Of a stretch of DNA of 64,000 nt, positions 44,730 to 55,829 are shown piece by piece. The notes under the pieces are model-generated. The model saw nothing but the letters and a program-made list of their open reading frames with translations. It was not told the origin of the DNA and did no database searches. The position numbers were made by a program, and so were the translations under genes. Origin of the DNA: Sipunculus nudus (lineage: Eukaryota > Annelida > Sipuncula > Golfingiida > Sipunculidae). The stretch lies in the NCBI GenBank assembly GCA_026874595.1, contig CM049308.1:39914527-39978526 (forward strand). The letters run 5' to 3'. How positions within the stretch are numbered: the first letter of the stretch is position 1; every line of letters starts with the position of its first letter.

Positions 44730-46630
44730 CGTTGTAGAATTCACACAAACGAATTAATGTAAACTCACAAACCAAAGTCAAATCCGGCTCTATGGCAACG
44801 ACTCATTTCTTGTATTGCATGCAAGTTGGCTATCGTCCAGTAAACCATGCGAGCCGTGCTTGTATTCCTCTGGTCAGAAATTAAACAAACATGCAGAGGG
44901 ATTTACCAATATGCTGATATAAAACGATTTTATTCTCTCGCATATGGTAGATGTTGTTATGGTCTGGTTAATGTTAAGTGACAGCGTACATGTAGACTTG
45001 GGGCGTTGTCAAAATGACGCAATTGTTTGCATCCTCATCAAGCGATACAGTGCAGTCTTCGATGCAAGGTGTAAAGGCACTCTGACGCTATCCCGGCAGC
45101 TCATTGGTTAACAGTTCGAAAGTGGAAGACGCCTACTAATAGCCTATAACAAAACCTATAACATAAATGCACAAGCCAATCAAACGAACACAGAATTGTA
45201 CCATCTGTCTTGATACAGCGTTAGGGTGATTCATTATCTTAATAACTGGATGATACACATGGCATCAAATCAGTAAGGTTAAGTTAAAATTATAGAATAT
45301 AAATAATAACGTTTACCCATTTAATAGTGTATAGTTAACACAAGTCCCGAGGTAGTATACATATCAGGTCAAACGCTGAGGGCAAATTCTGACGAAATTA
45401 TTTTTTAAATATCAACTAACTTTTGGCATTCTAGAAACCTTCTTGGTTTCTATTTCATTCTCTTTTTTTCCTGTTAAAACCATCATGTTTTCTTTTCTAC
45501 GCGATATCTCGCTGGGGATGTATATGTGACGTCTGAAGCTTAAGTGGACCCAATTAAAGCCATCTACTATTCATATTACTCAAACTACCATTACCTTTGT
45601 CCCCATTAAGGAAATGTTATTAGCTTCTCGGAGGCTTGAAGTGTTGGCAATAAGCAGGTGAAGGAAACGCACATGAATAAATCACAAACGCAGTGGAATC
45701 ATTAAAAGCTTCAAATAAACTGATGTTTATAGTATGCAGAATATTCGTCGGGAGAGGCTGGCCTTAAAAGCGCCCGCTCCGGCTGCCACGAACAGATTTG
45801 GTGGCGCAAACCAAAGGTGACGTCGTAAAAAAGGACAAACGTTAACAACGTCAAAACAGGGCTCAAAGATGTTCCAGCATGGTTAAGAAAGTGACAGTTA
45901 TGACAGCGCTAACGTTTTTCTGATGGGACGTTTGTGTCCATAGCATTCTTTTTCAGGAGAAAAGAGAAAAAATACGACTAAATCTCCGACCATCGCTACA
46001 TCATTGTCGTTGCGTATCCAGGCAGTCCATTGTGAAAGCCAATGGTGTGATGTAATAAAGGTAATCTCATTCCAGTGAATATAAAGTTCTTCGAGTCAAC
46101 GGCGTATTCTGGAAATCCGCCGTGCCTTGGAAGAAGCCTGGGGAAATATTTCAGACTTGACAGGTCACGTGGTATACCATACGGCCTGAGGCGCCCTAGG
46201 GGCCGTCAATCAGTGTTCCAGTATTCCTCCGCCAGCCTACAGTGTGTTCCTGCTAAACTATGACCCCCGGCAATCTTGAAAAGAACATATTAATGTTTGT
46301 TTCGCGTGTTGATAATGAGCAGCCAGCCTTATTATTTCCGTAAAACTGTGTTATGCTTTTTAATATCTTATGGCGTACAATCTAATTACATTCGCTGGTA
46401 TCTACAACAAAACCCATACCAGGTGATATGCTGCAATCATATTCTAGGTTAAAACCGCTGTTGTCGGGAGGTCTTAGCTGACTAGATGAGTCGTTTAAAA
46501 TCTGATCTCTGTCAGAACGGTCAAATCTAAACAGATTCTCATGCTTAAATCTGCAGGTTTCGACTTCTTAATTGTGCTGGACCTACTTTTTTTCTTGACT
46601 TTAAATCATTTATTCATGCAGATAACGAAC
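44730..46630. other. intron sequence, nothing recognised
   Basis: Within the long 50310-43850 intron. The part from 45.75 to 46.26 kb is less AT-rich and unlike any repeat seen here, but has no exon signals. Confidence 0.4.
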
Positions 46631-46639
46631 TTGCACAGT

Positions 46640-47090
46640 TATGAAGTACTCGAATCTTGGTTTTTTTTTGGGGACTCGGAAATGGTCTCGCGGGTCCTGG
46701 ACTTGCACCTGTTCTCAGACTCTGAGGTAAGGACTCGAGAAAAATAGGCAAGTCCATCTCGAGTCCAACAGAAAAAAAATTTATAAAGACATGTACCTGT
46801 TCGAACTACTTACAGAATATGACAAAATAATAACACTCTATATATACCAAGCTTTGCGAGAGCTATAAATGTAATTTACCATTATAGTAAAAGCATGTGT
46901 GAACTTACTTAAAATGAACATGATAATCTAAAATTTCCATTTTAAATTGCTTTTTCAGGATCTCTGCATTGGGCCTGGGCTAAGACTTGGACTCTAAAAA
47001 GAAGTAGGGCTTAGACTCGAACCTCAAGGACTCGGTCATGGACTTCGACTCGAGTAGCCTGGACTCGGACTTCGGTTGGTATGGTCTAGA
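46640..47090 (+). mobile_element. GGACTCG-family repeat, uninterrupted copy
   Basis: Arms rich in GGACTCG/GGACTTG modules flank a centre with AATAATAACACTCTATATAT, ACCAAGCTTTGCG, AACATGATAATCTAAAATTT. It matches both sides of the interrupted copy at 24.7-26.6 kb and lacks the array and LTR, so it shows the pre-insertion state. Confidence 0.7.
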
Positions 47091-47099
47091 CTAAATCAT

Positions 47100-48270
47100 T
47101 TGGCTTGCATAACCACTGTGACTTACCATGAACTGAGACCGGGCTTATTAGTTAAGCAATTTAAAGGTTTTAACTTCGATGATTCGCACCCTTCAGCTTC
47201 GCGTGAATTATAAAAAAATTTTATTTAAAATAAAATACTTTCTTAAAATTTTTGAATTTGTCTTGAACGGTTTACCTCGTTTTATATGCGTGCTGTATTT
47301 ATGCATACTCTTTCTTAATGGAAAAGGTTTATTTCCTATTTTATATTTCTAGGTATATCATTCTACATTAAAAATGTCCGACCGGATCCTTTAATTGCTT
47401 GCAGTGATTTGTTTCTCTTTTTCCTTCTTTAAGATTAATTTAGCTTCGGAACCAGATGAAATTCATTCAGTAAGGCTCTTAATCAAGAATGTATTCGTAC
47501 ACATGAATACATCGGCGAACAGATAAAAAGGTAATACCTTCCATCAGGATTTTCGAAATATTAATCCTAATTTGTTCTTGAAAGGTCACATGCTTTTATA
47601 TGTTAATCCAATGTATCCTGCTGTCGAAGCACCTGTGATTACAGGAGTACCTTTATTAAAGAGGACATTGCCCTATAGTATTTTAAAAAAAATCGTTATC
47701 GAATAGTGACCTTATTAAAATATGTATTTTCTCATGTTTTCTTAATCAGTCTACTTCTTTCTTTCACAAAAGTGAGCTTTAACCTCCTATATTATTTAAA
47801 AGTAACAACACCACAGCAGCTTTGCGACAGACAATTACTTGAGGGTGGATTATTACAATGGAAATTGTAGTAACAAAGGCGTATTTGTTAAATGTCACCT
47901 TAAATTTAAACACAATTAGAGTCTAGGACTGACTTAAAATGGGAACGATATTTTAACGTCGGCACTGGTTATAACATAGTAGGTGTTTCACGCTTTGATT
48001 GTAATAGATTGATGAAGAATTCAATATGTGGGACCAGGTAAAAATGCACTGAGCTCACGCAGCGGGAGGATGTCTAAAACTGTCAGATACTCAGCTGATT
48101 GTTGTATCGCGAAGCAAGTGAAGAAGATGATATCACTAATATCAACTTTACTTAAAAAAGTATCGATATATGCATGATGCCTGTGTGACGAATAAGAATT
48201 GAAACAGCTAATTTAATCGAGAAAAAAACCCTGTTTGAATGATGCTTGCCAATAAAACGTTTGTATCTTT
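47100..48270. other. intron sequence, nothing recognised
   Basis: AT-rich with no exon-like segments. Confidence 0.45.
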
Positions 48271-48273
48271 ACA

Positions 48274-49170
48274 GTGGCGGATCCAAGATTTTGCTATAGA
48301 GGGGGCACAACCGCCACACGGGTATGATTTTACGTATTTCGCTCAGCATCTCCATTAAAAAAAAAACAGCGCGTCGAATGTAAAAAATAATAAATATAAG
48401 GCCATATGGTCTTTTGTGAACTTAAAAGGTGGCAGTTGTGAAAGGAAATCTGCAATAAATCGGCATAAAATGCTTAAATAAAGTTAAAATCTTAAATTCC
48501 TGAAAAAAAAACTTTTATTAACTCAATATATCTCACGAAGCAGCGTAGTTAAAATTTAATACATGGCGTGAAATGATTTTGAGATCCTAGAAATAAAAAA
48601 ACTATTAAAATAAACCAAGCTTTGTATGCATAAATAATTAACAGTTATGGCAATAGATATGAATTCCGGAAACATTTGAATTGTAAAAACTACTTCATTA
48701 AATAACTGTTAAACATATAAACACCTGAATTTACATGAAGTTCCTCCTATCTCATAATGATCTTACAATGAATATGTATAAAAAATAATAAAATAATTTA
48801 AATCACATATACTAAATCTTTACACAAACGTTAAATATTATCCATGAACATCCATACAATGAGTTAGAAATTCGCTAGAAGGATTATGACCTTTAAAATG
48901 TAATTTTGCCTGTCCCAATTATGTGTAACTGCCGTAATTACATAAAATTAAAATGGCAGTTATCCAGAAGACTGTAAATTATATTACTTATTTCTGGGGG
49001 TCAGCTTAATAAAGTTATCTCTGGTTACACCCATTGTGAAATTCAGATGAAAGGCTAAATGAAGTATGCAAGGGGGCAAAAATATATATAAATTAATTTA
49101 AAAAAAGAACACATACGGGGTGCATGTGCCCCTTGTGCCCCCCCCCCCCCCCCCCCCGATCCGCCAATGC
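48274..49170. mobile_element. GGCGGATC-family DNA element, ~0.9 kb copy
   Basis: Left end CAGTGGCGGATCCAAGATTT and right end CCCC-run then GATCCGCCAATG form imperfect terminal inverted repeats about 12-14 bp long. The interior is AT-rich and non-coding, with a GGGGCACAACCGCC/GGGTGCATGTGCCCC pair near the ends and C20 at 49138-49157. Ends of the form CAGTGGC... resemble hAT-type non-autonomous elements, but no 8-bp target duplication was confirmed. Confidence 0.6.
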
Positions 49171-49179
49171 ATAAAGTGT

Positions 49180-50300
49180 ATAGATTAAGAGCTCTCCCAT
49201 CTATTGTACTAAATTGTGTGCAGATGTCACTGAAAGACTGATGATGCCTTATGACCGGCCAGGCTTTGAGCTCTCAGGCGGCCATATTCCCTGCTCGGGC
49301 ATGAAGCGAGCTATAAGCATGTCTTATTACTGTCGTGTTTTGACCGCTGAAGCCTTTACTTTAGGTGAAGCGTGTAATCAACTTCAAACGACTTCAAACG
49401 ACTTCTGTGTCTTATATGGCCTCCATTGGAGGCCATATAAGACACTAAGCATTAACTGATCGTTGATTTCACAGTCAGGGTACGCTCTGACCCATGTAGG
49501 GGTCAGTATTCAAACTAAATTGGGTTCTGTAGTTCAAGTGACTACTTCACACCATTGATCTGCGCGAGCATTACCAAACTTTAAGACATTACCGCACGTT
49601 TGAATGCAACGTTTCTATCATGCACATACTCAGCACCCTTCAGTTTATATGCCTTTCCTACTGTCACACTTTTTACAATGGGTCTTAACTGACCATAAGT
49701 TTTCAAGTGAATGACAACACAATGATATGCAGGCGCCGGATCGAATATTTGGGGGGTGTCAAGGCTACTTAAATGGACCTATGCGATAACACTGGATGGT
49801 TCTCTTTATTATGGGACGATATCAGTCTTTTATATAATGATATAAATTTTACCACGATATACTGTAATATCGTAATACCGGTATCTGGCCTTGAAACTCC
49901 AACACTTGTCATTTTATTACAAATGCCAGTAATTGTCGCAATGTTTCCGGGACTACCTATTAACGGCAAATCCCAATAGGATTGGAGAATGCGATTCTGT
50001 CAGTTTGTCAGACAACCTCATTTTGAACATACCAATTTATATATAATACCATATATATTTGATGTTTTAATGTTATGTCTGTAGAGAATTTCATGCCATT
50101 CATTAATATAAATGTTTAAATAAATGATTTTCTGAACACAGGAGGACCCTGGGGATGACGTTTCTAAAAGGGCATGTTTATGGTAATAGGAGGGTTAACG
50201 ATCGCCGCAGCTGTCAGCTTTCGTGATAATCCAAGATATAGGTTTTCGTTACAATCCTAGTTCTTATACAAGACATGCATGTATACGTGAAGTATTGAGT
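49180..50300. other. intron sequence; contains a perfect hairpin
   Basis: No exon confirmed. The only clear structures are a short ACTTCAAACG direct repeat (49381-49405) and the hairpin after it. Confidence 0.4.
49407..49445. repeat. perfect 19-bp hairpin with 1-nt loop
   Basis: Left arm GTGTCTTATATGGCCTCCA, loop T, right arm exactly complementary. It follows a 10-bp tandem ACTTCAAACG. Confidence 0.97.
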
Positions 50301-50310
50301 GAATCCTCAC

Positions 50311-50430
50311 CGAGCGATAATCCAAGAATTTGTGGATGCTCTTCGGCTGCCTCCAGGAACTGAGCAAACAGAGCTGCTTCCTTTTCCTCTTCTTCGTCGT
50401 CGGTTTCATCCAAAGATGGAACATCCTGGC
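50311..50430 (-). CDS. exon of an unidentified acidic-protein gene (Glu-rich)
   Basis: Acceptor TTTGCGTTATTCAG (AG at 50432-50431), donor CGCTCG/GTGAGG; 120 nt, phase 1 to phase 1, hence skippable in frame. The first two bases (GC) complete a Ser codon begun in exon 51346-51610. It reads QDVPSLDETDDEEEEKEAAL then FAQFLEAAEEHPQILGLSL with the first base of Asp. Thirteen of the first 30 residues are Asp or Glu. The FAQFLEAAEEHPQIL part looks like a helix with a hydrophobic face and is the most domain-like piece of the protein. No family is recognised. Confidence 0.82.
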
Positions 50431-50659
50431 CTGAATAACGCAAATGAATGTAGTTTGTTACATATGCACAGGCATAAAAGAGACAATTTGAAGGGTTTCT
50501 CCTACACAGAAAATTAGTCTTTAAAAAACCAGTTGGCCGAAAGATCTGCCTGAATTTGGAATGGTTATTATTTCTAAGCCAGAACATGATCATACTGCCA
50601 GTCCATGGGGGTATGCGTTTTACCATAGATATAGAGAGTTGCGGACTACTCATCTTCAC

Positions 50660-51330
50660 CGGTGTTTGAATGCAGCCATTTTGTTATACGCAGAGACCCC
50701 GGTGACTTGAGTAAAAGCCACAGGGTGAGGTCTACAGCCTAGGCCCGCTAACTTGAAAAGTGACCATACCCCCTAGTCTGACCCATAGGGTCAAACGGAC
50801 ATTTAAGGGGAAGTCCACTTATACTGTAGTCGGGGTATATCTATTACGGGTATATGGAATATTCTACAAATTATTCAAGTTATGATTTCGGGTCGGACTA
50901 TATATGGGCCTAGACTGATGATTACTTTTTCTTCTATCATAATGAACCGTATTAGCAATTGGCTTACAAATGAAGCCCAATCCGATGAGACTAGCGTTTC
51001 ACAAATGATTCAACATATATTTGCAGGTTTATCAGAGCGTTTCACTAACGTGAACATGCATAATGGGACTTTATAAAGACTGAACATGTTAGATAATTCC
51101 CACAAAGCAGCACACCTTGTGAAAAAAGAGAGAAATAAGACCACATGACTATTTGCATGTTCATTCTTATATTGGACACTGAAACTCGAAATAATTAGAG
51201 AGCATACGACGTGTAGATAAAAATAAAAAATGCGTTCACATGATTATTTTACATTTTAAGTCTATTGGCATAAATTGAATACGTATTCTTATAGTTCTGA
51301 CATTTACTGGTTAACATGTTTTACCTTGAA
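50660..51330. other. intron sequence between two exons, nothing recognised
   Basis: No repeat recognised. A weak alternative donor (CAAG/GTAAAA at 51325-51324) for the preceding exon lies at its upper end. Confidence 0.4.
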
Positions 51331-51345
51331 TAAAAAAAGACTCAC

Positions 51346-51610
51346 TGTTTTTGGATGGGTCTCCTGACTGTGTATCAGGAAGCTGTACTTCCTGTGATAA
51401 TGGGTCAGGCTCCTTGTCAGTTACATCTGTGTTTGATAGCCCTCCTTCAGCCTTTTCTACGTCATTACCAGGCGTGTCGTCTGCGTCCTCCATTTTGCTG
51501 TCCTCTTCTTGCGAGACCTTGTCATTTCCGACCACGGCTGCAGGTGTTTCGTCTGGCGGCGTGTCGTGCTCGCCCGCCATATTTTTAAGCTGTTTTTCTA
51601 GCGCGAGAAT
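51346..51610 (-). CDS. largest exon of an unidentified acidic-protein gene
   Basis: Acceptor GTCAACTTCATTTCAG (AG at 51612-51611) and consensus donor AAAACA/GTGAGT; 265 nt, phase 0 to phase 1, 88 codons. It opens with a short heptad-like ILALEKQLKNM, possibly the end of an upstream coiled coil, then a disordered acidic linker (23 Asp/Glu and about 7 Lys in 88 residues) with PPDETPAA, EEDSKMEDADD and DKEPDPLSQ. No Cys or Trp. A second in-frame donor 21 nt further would add seven codons. Chosen over the open frame's TTG start because of the acceptor and the phase match to exon 57119-57183. Confidence 0.82.
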
Positions 51611-51789
51611 CTGAAATGAAGTTGACAACAGTGACCCGTCCGCGTTTCAACGAATGAATCCATTTTTGTGATTTATGTTCGGTCCTAGTGAATCTTCATA
51701 TATGTCTACCAGACAAAGGCATTAAAGCTGGTTTCAGACAGATACAGGTATTTAATTATCTAGAGCTTCGTAATACGTAATACAGAGGT

Positions 51790-53945
51790 TTTCTTAACTA
51801 GACATTTCTTGGCAGGCATCAGTTCAGGCGGTTACGTAATCGGGTCACTTGCATGATCCGTCAACTGAAACGTTCCTATTATAGACACAAGGCACAGTCA
51901 TCAAAATCTCCCAAGGAGATTTGGCAGTCTTTAAAACACGTGATCAATCCAGTTAGCCGGGGTCAAGATAGTCCAGATCTAACTGCGGATGACCTGAATG
52001 ACTTCTTTGCCTCAGCTGGAAAAACTTTAACCAAAGCATTTACCAAAGATGTTGTGCAGGACCAACCTGATTTTACTGATTCTCGGTTTTCAATCCCTCA
52101 AATGAGCCAACAGGATGTCGTGAAACTTCTAGTCGCATTTAAGAATAAACATGGAATTGGTGTCCTTAATATGCCGGGGTTCTTACTTGGAGAGGCCGCG
52201 GTCATCTTAGCGCCATCGCTGACACATATTCTTAACTTATCACTCAGTACAGGAATAGTTCCTCCTGACTGGAAGTGTGCAAGGGTGGTACCCATTTATA
52301 AGGGTAAAGGGAAACTTTCTGATACTAACAATTACCGGCCAATTTCGATCACCAGCCATGTGATTAAAATCTTAGAGAAGCACATTAAACGTCATCTCCT
52401 TAATTACTTAAACCACAAACGCTTGATATCTCCTGAACAAACTGCCTTTCTTGCAAACAACTCTACCCAAACTGCATTACATAGAATAGTTGATAATTGG
52501 CTGACAGTTATGAACTGCGGACGTGTAAACTCCATATGCTTTCTCGACCTTAAAAAAGGTTTTGATTCCCTAAATCACGATATATTATTGGGTAAATTAA
52601 AACAGTATGGCGTAAATGGAAATTCGCACACCTGGTTTTATAATTATTTATATGACCGAAAGCAGTTTGTCTGCTTCAATAACTATAATTCTGAGGTGAA
52701 AACCATCGATACAGGTGTACCACAAGGCACTGTACTTGGACCCATTATTTTCCTACTATATCTTAATGACTTGCCCGATAATGTAACAGACGCAAAATGC
52801 TCGATTTATGCAGACGACATCACGCTATACGCAGACGGCATCGATCGCGAATCAGCACAACACAAGTTACAGGCTGCTGTAGACCAAGTTACTAAATGGC
52901 TTAATAAAAACAAACTAATTGCAAACGCCACAAAATCAGCTACTATGCTAGTGAGTTCCAAGCAACGCAAACAATCAAATTCATTACAAATAATTATCGA
53001 TAAAGATATTGTCCCGAATGTCGATGAATTTTCTCACCTTGGCTTGATCATTGACGCCCATCTCACATGGAAATCTCACACTTCTACCGTTTTTAAAAAG
53101 CTATGTTGCAAAATTGGACTTTTACATCGGCTCAGCAAATTTCTACCACAGAAGTTTTTAGTCACTATATATCACGCCTTTGTTCAACCCTCAATAGATT
53201 ATAGCCTAACAGTATGGGGTAGCTGTCCCAGCACATTCCGTGCCGCAATCCAACGAATGCAGTGTCGTGCGGCTAGGATAATAACAAAAAATTACGACCC
53301 AACTCAAAGAAGTTTAGATTTAGTGAAAGAAATAGGCTTAATGACAATTGAACAGCGATATTTGTACCTCCTATCTATTTTAACCTATAAATGCATAAAT
53401 GATTTAGCCCCTTCATATTTATGTAAGAATTTTCATATGGCGAAGGGCATTCATAATTATTCGACGCGGTTAACCGAAAACAAAAACTGTATCCTTCCGA
53501 AACCGCGTATTGAAGCCTTCAAGGCTACCTCTTTTTATGCAGGCAGTACTCTATGGAACTCCCTTCCTCGACACATTAAGTTTGCTTCTAATTTGCAGCA
53601 TTTTAAAAAATTATCACGTTCGTACTTCTCCGATTTTACAATGATGTCCTAATCTTATCACAGCACGAAATTGTTCTAGATGTAATCGTTGCTCTTACCG
53701 CTGTTAGTACCGTCCCTTTTATTAATTTTATGATATTATCATTCTTTTGTAATGATTTTACAGTCTCATCATGTCTTTTATATTTCGCATTGTACATGTA
53801 CTTTTATGTATTTTTATTATCATGTTCCATTGTTTATAATATCTTGTATATCTTGGAAGAGGGCCCTGCTTATAACAGAATTCTTATTCTGGTACAGGCC
53901 ACCCTTCACAATATTATAATAAATAATAAATAAATAAATAAAAGA
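51790..53945 (+). mobile_element. 5'-truncated LINE insertion in intron, antisense to the gene
   Basis: The reverse transcriptase ORF is followed by about 260 bp of 3' UTR and a tail of AATAA/TAAA repeats at 53916-53943, a simple-repeat tail as in L2/CR1-like elements rather than a pure poly(A). The 5' edge is approximate, just before codon 51802. No clear target-site duplication was found. The element lies in the intron between exons 57119-57183 and 51346-51610, with its 5' end about 190 bp from the latter's acceptor. Confidence 0.85.
51802..53652 (+). CDS. non-LTR retrotransposon reverse transcriptase ORF, 5'-truncated
   Basis: The frame is open from just after a TAG at 51799 to TAA, 616 codons; the first ATG is at 51853 (599 residues). 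Numbered from that ATG: VPIYKGKG 146-153, NYRPIS 160-165, motif A FLDLKKGFDSLNHD 230-243 with D232, motif B GVPQGTVLGP 288-297, motif C YADDITLYAD 319-328 with D321/D322. The C-terminal part has the RAARIIT, YSTRL, LPKPR and WNSLP signatures seen in CR1/L2/Rex1- and Jockey-like LINEs. The endonuclease half is missing, so the copy is dead on arrival despite the intact frame. Gly236 stands where Ala is usual (KAFD). Confidence 0.93.
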   Translation, partial: TFLGRHQFRRLRNRVTCMIRQLKRSYYRHKAQSSKSPKEIWQSLKHVINPVSRGQDSPDLTADDLNDFFASAGKTLTKAFTKDVVQDQPDFTDSRFSIPQMSQQDVVKLLVAFKNKHGIGVLNMPGFLLGEAAVILAPSLTHILNLSLSTGIVPPDWKCARVVPIYKGKGKLSDTNNYRPISITSHVIKILEKHIKRHLLNYLNHKRLISPEQTAFLANNSTQTALHRIVDNWLTVMNCGRVNSICFLDLKKGFDSLNHDILLGKLKQYGVNGNSHTWFYNYLYDRKQFVCFNNYNSEVKTIDTGVPQGTVLGPIIFLLYLNDLPDNVTDAKCSIYADDITLYADGIDRESAQHKLQAAVDQVTKWLNKNKLIANATKSATMLVSSKQRKQSNSLQIIIDKDIVPNVDEFSHLGLIIDAHLTWKSHTSTVFKKLCCKIGLLHRLSKFLPQKFLVTIYHAFVQPSIDYSLTVWGSCPSTFRAAIQRMQCRAARIITKNYDPTQRSLDLVKEIGLMTIEQRYLYLLSILTYKCINDLAPSYLCKNFHMAKGIHNYSTRLTENKNCILPKPRIEAFKATSFYAGSTLWNSLPRHIKFASNLQHFKKLSRSYFSDFTMMS

Positions 53946-53966
53946 TGTCCATTAGATTTTATACTT

Positions 53967-54660
53967 ACAATGCTCACAGTACTGTCAAGTGGCAGAGATG
54001 GGGGTATTAAAAGGCGCGAAAACAAGAAAAGGAGAAAAGGTGGCGCCATCTGTCTTCCACAAAGACAGAGTTATCCAAGACGTTTGGTAAATGTGTTTTT
54101 GAAACAATCCATGCATCCCTTATTGAGATATTTAAGATTTTATGTGATTTTCACCAAATATGGCAATATTCAAGGTCAAGGCCACTCTCATAGGAAAGGT
54201 CATAACCCCAGTTTAAATATACGTCATCCAATAACCAATATCTATATATATATATATGCTTAACAGGAAAGAAATCTGTCCATTGTTCTTTTTAAATATA
54301 ATGCTCACAGTGATGTCAAGTGGAAATGATTGGGTATTAAAAAGTGAGAAAACAAGAAAGGGATAATAGATTGCGCCACCAGTATTCGGTACATGACAAC
54401 GCTATCCAAGATCTTCGGTCAACATGATTTTTCGATAATCCATGCACGATTTCTTCATATATTTAAGAATTTGTGTGATTTACCTCAAAGTGGACCTATA
54501 GAAGTTTAAGGTCACTCTCCTATTAAAGGCCATGACCCCATTTAAATAGGCATCGTCCTCTCACCCATACGTATGCACATATCAAGTTTGGAATTGATCC
54601 GTGAAATATTTTTTTGTAGTTATCGCACAAACATGTGCGGCGGGACCGACAAAAATAGCA
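53967..54660. repeat. tandem duplication of a ~335-bp unit
   Basis: Unit 1 (53967-54300) and unit 2 (54301-54640) share AATGCTCACAGT-TGTCAAGTGG, GGGTATTAAAA, GAAAACAAGAAA, TGGCGCCA/TTGCGCCACC, CTATCCAAGA, TCAAGGTCAAGG/TTTAAGGTCAC and GGTCATAACCCC/GGCCATGACCCC. Identity is moderate. Unit 2 continues into GGCGGGACCGAC and TATCCCCCGACTTTGTC, which resemble LINE 3'-end sequence, so this may be two tandem RTE-like 3' ends. Confidence 0.65.
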
Positions 54661-54669
54661 TAGTATCCC

Positions 54670-55820
54670 CCGACTTTGTCTAGGGATACAATTACAGACA
54701 AACTAGCTTATCTATAGTGATGGACAATCATGAAACCGTTCTTGCACCACGCCTGTATGCTTATTAAGAGTGCATCTCCCTGTAAAACTTGCGGCTGATT
54801 TTAATCTAGAGTTTTAAGAGTGGGTATTCCGTTTTTTATGCTCTGTCGAAGTTGTTACATTAGTTTGCTGGATGCAGTAATGACGTCATGGCAGGGACGT
54901 GTGCAATCAACCTTGACCGTTTCAGGTTAACCTCCCAGTTTAAATCATATCACGTGCACTTCAAAACTATTTATATTTCAAACATGAAATAGACTATGGA
55001 TATTTTGACAGCTTGCATGACAGACTTGTTCGTTTCATGTACATTGCACGTGTGCCACTTGCTATTCAATTTGACTGTCGGAATACAGTGGTCACCATTT
55101 CTTTCAATTAACTCAGTCCAAAACCTCACATATTTTATCATTAAAAAATAATATCTACAAAGAGAGTTCTTTTTTTTAAATTACCTGTCGACAACTCAAT
55201 CAGGTACCCTGACAATTTGAATAAAACAAATAATTTGATATTTTAACTGAACATGTTAACTGAAGTGACACTGTCAAGAACACTTTTTCACATACACTGA
55301 TTGAACAATGTCAGTACTTGGTACCATTTATATGATAAAGTTAATTGTCAACGGATGACGCCAACCTGCGCTGTCACTTCAGCAAAAAACGTACATAGTG
55401 TAGTAAAGTATACATTTAAGAACTAATTTGCCAGAGTGTACACATTAGCGGCTACCCTATGCTCAACTATTCGCTTCTCTAACCGCTGCATGAACCCGCG
55501 GTTGTCCGTCAGGTTTGACCACCAGGCGTTGCTGCTATTTAACCACCCCCGTTGGTATACACAGGGTGCAATCGTAACCTTTCAGGATAGTTTTTATACT
55601 AACCTGCTAGTGTGGTCTGAGGTCAGTGAATTTTCCCCCCACCGTTTGCCAAGAAAAACTGGAAAATTGGACTAAAAGGACAAATTTGCAATCATGGTGG
55701 TGTAATTAAAAAACCATAATACTGGCCATAAAAAGTATCCATTTGACATACCTTATGCAGGAACAGGTGCAGAAAGTTAGAAAATAAAGCAGATACATCG
55801 ACTTATTAAATATTGTACTT
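54670..55820. other. intron sequence, nothing recognised
   Basis: AT-rich. A 24-nt splice-flanked segment near 55188-55211 on the minus strand does not fit the reading frame of the gene. Confidence 0.4.
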
Positions 55821-55829
55821 GTATTAAAG

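Noticed and set aside
50264-50659. Full 131-codon minus-strand frame as one exon
   Set aside because: Only 50311-50430 lies between good splice sites; the flanks are read-through of intron, and both inner boundaries match the phases of neighbouring exons.
55188-55211. 24-nt minus-strand segment with TTGTCAG and TCGACAG/GTAATT ends
   Set aside because: Its only open phase does not connect exon 57119-57183 (phase 0) to exon 51346-51610 (phase 0).
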